From Bolinopsis microptera (Eukaryota > Ctenophora > Tentaculata > Lobata > Bolinopsidae), in the NCBI RefSeq assembly GCF_026151205.1, contig NC_087077.1:7493983-7557982 (forward strand): a DNA stretch of 64,000 bases. Reading direction: 5' to 3'. The first letter of the stretch is position 1. Every line of letters begins with the position of its first letter. The notes beneath the pieces were generated by a model that saw nothing but the letters and a program-made list of their open reading frames with translations, had not been told where the DNA came from and did no database searches. This document shows, one piece after another, positions 57,836-64,000 of this stretch. A program made the position numbers and the translations under genes.

Positions 57836-58465
57836 GGGTGGGCGACAATTGACCCCCCGACAATTGACCCCCGACAATAATTTAATACAATTAACCCTGA
57901 CCCTGACCCGGACCCTGACCCTGACCCTGACCCTGACCATGACCCTGACCCTGACCCTGACCCTGACCCTGACCCTGACCCTGACCCTGACCCTGACCCT
58001 GACCCTGACCCTGACCCTGACCCTGACCCTGACCCTGACCCTGACCCTGACCCTGACCCTGACCCTGACCCTGACCCTGACCCTGACCCTGACCCTGACC
58101 CTGACCCTGACCCTGACCCAGGACCCTAACCCTAACCCTGACCCTGACCCAGGACCCTAACCATAACCCTAACCCAGGACTCTGACCCTGACCCTGACCC
58201 TGACCCTAACCCGATCAATTGACCCCAGTGTAATTACATGGGGGTCAATTGTCGGGGGGTCAATTGTCGTAGATTTCGCGACAATTGACCCCAGTGTAAT
58301 TACATAGGGGTCAATTGTCGGGGGGTCAATTGTCGGGGGGTCAATTGTCGGTGGTCAATTGTCTTACTAAACCCTAGATTTCGCGACAATTGACCCCAAT
58401 GTAATTACATAGGGGGTCAACTGTCGGGGGGTCAATTGTCAGGGGGGTCAATTGGCGGGGTACCC
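57836..58465. mobile_element. 630-bp element carrying a telomere-like array
   Basis: The ends read GGGTGGGCGACAATTGACCC and the complement of GGGTACCCCGCCAATTGACC. They are flanked by GTAAAAA (57829-57835, 58466-58472), a 7-bp, possibly 8-bp, duplication. Next to the ends are several GGGGTCAATTGTC units in opposing orientation, and two copies of a TAGATTTCGCGACAATTGAC segment. The centre is the CCCTGA array. It interrupts a foldback-element repeat after GAGCGTAAAA, so it came later. Confidence 0.8.
57895..58210. repeat. (CCCTGA)n telomere-like array
   Basis: More than 35 copies of CCCTGA (TCAGGG on the other strand). A few CCCTAA copies, the animal telomere repeat, and CCCAGGA interruptions occur near the right end. 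Confidence 0.95.
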
Positions 58466-59659
58466 GTAAAAATAGGTTTTGGCCAAAAAAATCAACAACC
58501 TGATCTTTGAGGATTTTAGCTCAAGCACCTAGCTCAATCAGAAGCCGAGATATCTGGTATTTAGTGTGCAAATGATGACTCGCGAGAGAAAAAAAAGGTG
58601 TGGTCATATAACTCAACAACCTGATGTCTAGTGACTTTAAAATTATGCTCTACCCCCTGTGATTCTGAACAACTTTAAAGCCAAGTTTAGCTTTTAATTC
58701 CAATTAGAAGCGGAGTTATTTTGATTTTAAAGTCGCAAAAGTGCCAAAAAAGGGCGTGGTCAATTGCGCAAAACTGCACCATAGCCACAATTTCTACCCA
58801 GGCCAAAAATGTTTCTGATGGGTCACTCGAGCTATTCCAAGCCTCAAACCCAGGGGCGGAAGTTATATAGACGGGAATGTCTTCAGATCCATGAGTATTT
58901 GGGAATTCTTGGCGCTCGATTATAAATATGGGCGTGGTTATCTTATCTGGGAGTGGTCTGAAAGTCAAATAGATATCACCAATCAATTTCTTGGGTCAAA
59001 AAACATAGGTCTCAACACCCAACTTGCCCACAAAAATTGCTTACATTTTTGGGAATTTTGACGCTCAATTGTAAATATGGGCGTGGTTATCTTATCTGGG
59101 AATGGTCTGAAAGTCAAATAGATGTCACCAATCGATTTCTTGGGTCAAAAAACATTAGGTTTGATACCCTACTTGCTTTGATTGAGCAAATATGAATTTA
59201 TATTAGGAAAAGGTAAGATTTTCCCACGATCATATAAAAGGGCGTGGCCACAGACCTGGTGGACACATAACTTTTTGTCTACCCAAATTTTTTTTGATCT
59301 ATAGACCCCAATAAACCCAAATAACATCACAAACCTCGTATACTCAAAACATTGTGCGGCTTTTCAGTCAGATACAGGATTATCTGGTGCTATCGTTATC
59401 CAGATCAAGTCATGAATCAAGCCTGGTATCCTATTACAAAACATGTCTCAATTTTATTAATTACGTTTAGCTAGAATCACAAAGATGTTGAAGTTAAAAG
59501 CTGAATACCGCCGATGGTAAATATAACAAAGTTAGCAAAGTTTACGATGTTGTTTAAGCTTTTCAAATCAGCCCGGAAATTACATCTTCAACCTCAGATT
59601 AATCTTCGTAAAATGTGAATGGCCAGATGGCATGCATACTTAATTAATATTATCAAATG

Positions 59660-62600
59660 AACTTGAGCACGTACAATCGAATTTTGTTTATATAGTGAGA
59701 CGTGAGTTATTTCAAACATGTGCTTCAAGTGGAAATATTCCAGGACAACAAAAGACAACAAATCAGCAAGTGTAACATCTCTTTAAAAAAAGGTAGTTGG
59801 AAAAACCAGTATCATAGCGGGTGAATCTTGGCAAATGAATATCATGTCAAGCTGGATCGTGATTCCTCAACAGATTGAAATTTAGTCATTTTAGCCACTT
59901 TAGGTTCTACTCATGTTAGCTTATATTTGTTTAATTATTTATATACACATAACCGTACAATGTATTACTGTTAGAATATTTTATTACAAAGTTATAATAT
60001 TGAATATTCTGCCGACTATACCCCAGTCATCCTGCCCACCTGATTGTAAAATTCTAAAAATATAAACATTTTGAATTGCCAGGAATCTCACTATCAGTGA
60101 AAAAATAAATAACCTTATATACATATTATGAGACAAGAGAAACGCAATCTTAGGACGCGAGGAGGATTAGGACCCCTCGTACTGCATTAAATCAATTCCC
60201 TCTGTAACGTTTTCAATATGAAATATGAATAAATGTAATAGATTTGTACTGTTTTATTTAGTTTAAAACGCTATTGAATAATCCAACCTGAGAGTACCTA
60301 AAGGCTGCAAATTTAGCGAATTGTTCACTTTAATTGCGTTTCCCTCTCCATAGGTTTGCCGCACATTACAAAGTTTCAGTGTTTAGGCACTAGGCAGGAG
60401 TCGCACTATTTGCAAAATATTACCCCACCCTCATGTTGCCTCTGTTTCGTATCATTCTCGAAAAATTAAAAATGTTGGTATCAGTGGCCTGTGGTAACAC
60501 ATTAAATATTGTTGAAGACTTATTCATATTGTCTTGAAGAACATTTAAAACATTCTTTGGTGGAGCAATGCTCTACCTAACAGAACTTGTAATCAGCTTT
60601 TGGAACAAGTTGCCATCTTTTGCTAGACATTTATAGTTTGTTATCAATTTGAATGGCTAAGAGAAAGGGAATATTATATATCTTCCTAAATGTAATATTT
60701 TCAGATCCTAAGAACATTATTTTGTTTTTATGACGTAGGCTGTGAAATGTTTGCAGCTCTGATAATGTAGGAATGAGGACAACTGCTTTTTGAAATGGTG
60801 ATGATGTTTATATCAATATTATTGATCTATTCGGATTCAGAAATGCCGAAGAGTATTTGATATCTGGTAACAAAAATCTTTACAATACCGTCAAATAGTT
60901 CATGTTATACAAGTTGTTGTTATACAAGTATAAGATAGAAGTTAGAACCATGGAAGGACCATGAAAAGCGGTGGTAAACTGCCGCCTAGCCCTAAGTACC
61001 TTTACGGTTAGAGTAACAGATGTGTCTAGATCTACAACTTATCTGCTGAGTGCAGACAGACTTTAGTATCAGAGGAAAAATAGAAAAGGACACATGTACT
61101 AACTATAAGAGCTTACAACCCCTACAATTACTTCAATACAATCGGAGGACGGAGAGTGGAATGGGAAAGTAGGTGGGGCATGTGCTGATAGTTGGGAAAT
61201 TCTGAAAAAGTCTAGAAAAACCAGACATCACAATGGAGATTCATAGAACAAGTACTCAAGTACTTAGTACAAGTTCAATGTAGGTTTTTCAAAAGCTGTC
61301 AGTACATAAAACGTGACCTAGTTGGGCATGAAAATATAACAAAAGAGGGAGTCTCTTATTCCTATAAGGGTCTACACTCTACAGGCTAATGAAAGAGGGT
61401 GTAATCAAACGTACTGAACAAACAAACGAACGACATGAAGTGACTTCATGCAGTTTCAGGGCAAGTAAAAACATTTCAGGGGTAGACTACGTCTGCTTAA
61501 CCTGCTTCCTAAGTACAAGCGTGATTTCTGTATTCCCGAGAATATTCAAGTTGTAACTTTCCGGTACCGGTAAATTGATAAAACAGGTTTCTTCTTGTTC
61601 CGCCCTGTCGACTTTTATCGCTGATAGTACTTCAGGGAGAGTGGTGACTGTAATCCTCACGTTGGCGGTAAAGATGTTAATTGCTTGCAAAACTAAATGT
61701 AACTGCAGTGACTGTAACTGCAGTGACCACGACCATTGGATTCTACATTATCTAGACTGATTTTGTTGGACAGAGGACTTTTTGTTGGCATGGAACCAAG
61801 TCATCGTCAGAGACAAATGCTTCGACAAAAAGGTCAAATTGCATATTAGTAGATTAGGATATTCGAACGGCGGACAATCAATATCATCATCTACATTGTA
61901 CACCGTTTGGTATTGTAAGCACTAGCAGCAGTGATTGCAAATATTTTTCTCCGCTCTAATCTCTATGATCCTTAAGTTTAACCGATACTACATAAGTTCG
62001 GAACTTTTCCCTCCAAATTATTTAAATCCGTTTTCTGCAACTGTTGCCACCAAATGTTTCCTCTCCCTTGCCCTGCTTTGCGGTGATATCGGGGTGGTCG
62101 TACCGCCTCTTTATCCGTCAAATTTCTCCATTTTTGCTAGATCCCTCCGAATTTAGGTTTCTAATAGTATTGAAATGATACGAAAACAAAGGGAAAGAGT
62201 AAGTAAATTAAATTGTAAAACGTTGATAAATCAAACAATTACAAACGCTTACAAGAGATATCAAAGGCTGGCGAACCCATACCGAATGTCTATTTTGTCT
62301 AACCAATCGGCAATCGCTACACCAAACGCTTGTTCTGTCGAATGCTCCATGCAATCGGCAGGCACGAACTATCCAAACATGAAATTTGCTCCTGTAAAAC
62401 TGACAGATCTCAGTAAACGTCAATCAGACATCTTTACACCAAACAATCATCCGGTTAACAATACGTGTTAAATAATCATTTCGGCTATCTTAATACTTTT
62501 CACCTCAATTGTCACTAAAATAACCTAGTGGTCATTCGTCTAGCCCATTTTTGCGGCAATAGATGACTCAATCTTGTTCAATGTTGTGAAACTCAACTCG

Positions 62601-63433
62601 GGACACGTCGCTTGTTAACACTCAACACTGGTACTAGTTAATACGTTAAGTTAACCGCCCATTTAGGTATCTTGTAAGAGATGTTAGTATTAGTCATTGA
62701 ACTTCCGTTAACACGATATGTTTAAAACGATATTTAATTTAGATTGCTTTCGAATAGGAAGAAAAGCTTGAACTTGTTTTCCAGGAAATAGGAAACAATT
62801 CTCACCTCAACTCTCCTCTCAAAAACGAATTCGTATAAACATTTAGTGTTTGGGCCACGGCCACCAAAATGTCCAAAATTTGGTGAGTTCTAAATTCAAA
62901 ATTAGTTAGTAAGACCGGCTCCTAACATTCAGGATAGCAACCTAACATCTGACATTAAAATCCAATAAAATGGAACTGGTATAATTGATTTACTTTTTAT
63001 CCAGTTACAGCTTATATGATAAATTATCGTATAAGCTATATGTATATCATTGATAACAGTAAATCCCGGCAAAATATCGAATTCAGTAAGTAACAATACT
63101 ACATAGTTACCAAAGTCAATAGTTACCACTGACTAATGGCCACCCACCACCACTCACCAGCAGATGGGGGAGGAAAACGTTTCATGCTCACTTGACTTCA
63201 TGCTGCGGTAAAACTCACGCTGGTCTATATAGAGTATAGACGTTGTTATAGTAGTAAACGAGTAATTAGGATATTAACAACAACCCCATGTCAGTCGAAT
63301 TCAAACAGAGGAGCCCGGATTACAAATTGAGCTGTAAGCGCAGTTTTAATTACAACGGAGTCTCAATTTTCACGGTCGACTGATAAAGAATATAGTGGTG
63401 CGGGGTGAAGTATATTTAACAGGGTAGCAGGTG
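59660..63433. other. Unassigned sequence, no gene recognised
   Basis: Mostly AT-rich. Two frames look less random than the rest but match nothing I know: minus 61487-61690 (contains EETCFINLPVPESYNLNI) and plus 62175-62471 (contains SIL-NQSAIATPNACSVECSM). Either could be an exon of an unseen gene. Confidence 0.4.
62175..62471 (+). CDS. 98-codon ORF, function unknown
   Basis: Starts with ATG. The product is basic at the N-terminus (IRKQRERVSKLNCK) and Asn/Ser/Thr-rich later, with no signal peptide or membrane segment. There is no recognised domain and no splice-site support. It is called only because the frame is long for such AT-rich DNA. Confidence 0.2.
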   Translation: MIRKQRERVSKLNCKTLINQTITNAYKRYQRLANPYRMSILSNQSAIATPNACSVECSMQSAGTNYPNMKFAPVKLTDLSKRQSDIFTPNNHPVNNTC

Positions 63434-63455
63434 GAAGAGGAGGAGGAGGAGGAGG
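63434..63455. repeat. (GGA)n microsatellite
   Basis: AGAGGAGGAGGAGGAGGAGG. Confidence 0.9.
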
Positions 63456-64000
63456 GAAATTGTGGGATTGTCCTGAGTAGATAGCTTGTGCTTATTGCTT
63501 AACAGGTATTCCGAAATACTGATAATTTGGGGTTGAGGAGATTGGGATCAGCTGTCCGTCGGCAAACTCGGCATAACATTACGTTTTATTGGTAAGAACC
63601 ATCTAGGCTTTTTAGTTTTTATATAACGATTCTTTAATATCTTCCATCTATATTATTTTGAGAAACTTCTAATTTCTATGAGATACTATTATAGAACCTT
63701 CCCTAAATAATTTATAAACCTATTTAGCAAACCACTTTTCTATAACCTTTTGATAGACCTTTAATAAAAGATTTATGAACCTTGACAATGACTAAACATT
63801 TTATAAACCTTGTATAAACATTATATGAACTGCAGTGGGGTTGTCTTCAGCAAATATTATATGAACCTTAAATTAAACTTATAAAATCCATTTGTATAAT
63901 TAACCTTCTACTGATCCCTGTGTTGCTGTTTCAACAAAGCTCGCTACTTAAATTTTATAACAAATACGAATCGCTACAAGTATAAAGTAATACAACGGAT
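63456..64000. other. Right-edge sequence
   Basis: Contains loosely repeated ATGAACCTT and ATAAACCTT motifs (about 63712-63870). No gene recognised. Confidence 0.45.

Larger units (their letters stand above)
55530..59382. mobile_element. 3.85-kb foldback element with ~0.9-1.0-kb inverted arms
   Basis: The arms 55530-56560 and 58473-59382 are reverse complements. The ends are TAATCAAGTATCTGACTGAA and the complement of TAATCCTGTATCTGACTGAA. The flanking copies of TCT (55527-55529, 59383-59385) give a 3-bp, or alternatively 4-bp ATCT, duplication. The uninterrupted copy at about 52510-52540 (GCACCAGATGATAG) shows the target. The arms carry the same small frame on opposite strands (55926-56225 and 58687-58986, SAPGFE-WNSSSD). 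The middle has repeats with CAATCAGAAGCYGAG and three later insertions. No transposase was seen. Confidence 0.88.
54948..59659 (-). repeat. Inverted duplication, copy split by foldback element
   Basis: The minus-strand copy of 52246-53100 is separated into 59659-59383 and 55529-54948 by a 3.85-kb insertion. Confidence 0.9.

Noticed and set aside
57819-58160. 113-codon frame of repeated Thr-Leu
   Set aside because: Translation of the CCCTGA array, not a protein.
57895-58210. Chromosome end or telomere fusion
   Set aside because: The array is bounded by inverted repeats and a target duplication, with ordinary sequence on both sides.
55926-58986. Pair of ~99-codon frames on opposite strands
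   Set aside because: Mirror copies in the foldback arms. Possible but unsupported as genes; more likely chance frames in a non-autonomous element.

Overview
This window looks like nuclear DNA from an invertebrate animal with an AT-rich, repeat-rich genome. The genes are split by GT-AG introns, polyadenylation signals are eukaryotic, there is no operon structure, and many DNA-transposon, LINE and Helitron remnants are present. A group II p21-activated kinase points to an animal or close relative. I cannot name the species. A non-bilaterian animal or a soft-bodied marine invertebrate would fit, but that is inference.

Layout. (1) 1-905: left flank with a 616-bp TIR element bounded by a perfect 8-bp target duplication. 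(2) 2161-36845, plus strand: the 3' ten coding exons of a group II PAK (PAK4/5/6-like) kinase. The upstream part, including any CRIB domain, lies off the window. The joined exons give 473 residues and a complete kinase domain ending in a stop. Introns of 7.3 kb and 22 kb carry most of the repeats. (3) The 22-kb PAK intron (13707-35739) holds a TTAA-flanked element with a 1.5-kb polypyrimidine core, a CCTTAC-ended element whose interior is occupied by a 1.37-kb near-perfect TTAA-flanked palindrome, an antisense single-exon RNase T2-like gene (23231-23923) lacking the usual catalytic His of CAS I, and a nested higher-order satellite (29917-34264). (4) 37.9-39.1 kb: a tetranucleotide array and a 5'-truncated non-LTR retrotransposon with a (TAG)n tail. 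(5) 40265-43152, minus strand: a MATE-family multidrug/organic-cation antiporter gene in four coding exons with one apparent 1-nt deletion. (6) 46.4-51.2 kb: CCTTAC-ended MITE, decayed Helitron/PIF1 helicase fragment, dispersed repeats, and a TA-flanked element whose paralogous empty site lies 3.5 kb away. (7) 51868-52218: small secreted pentraxin/LamG-like ORF. (8) 52.2-59.7 kb: direct and inverted duplications; one inverted copy is split by a 3.85-kb foldback element that itself contains a hAT-like MITE, a LINE tail with its own target duplication, and an element carrying a (CCCTGA)n telomere-like array. (9) 59.7-64 kb: no gene recognised.

The three well-supported genes (PAK, RNase T2-like, MATE) do not form an obvious pathway; their proximity looks incidental. 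The most informative content is the transposon stratigraphy: several non-autonomous elements have ends and target duplications that can be read directly, two have empty sites inside the same window, and several are nested in a clear order.
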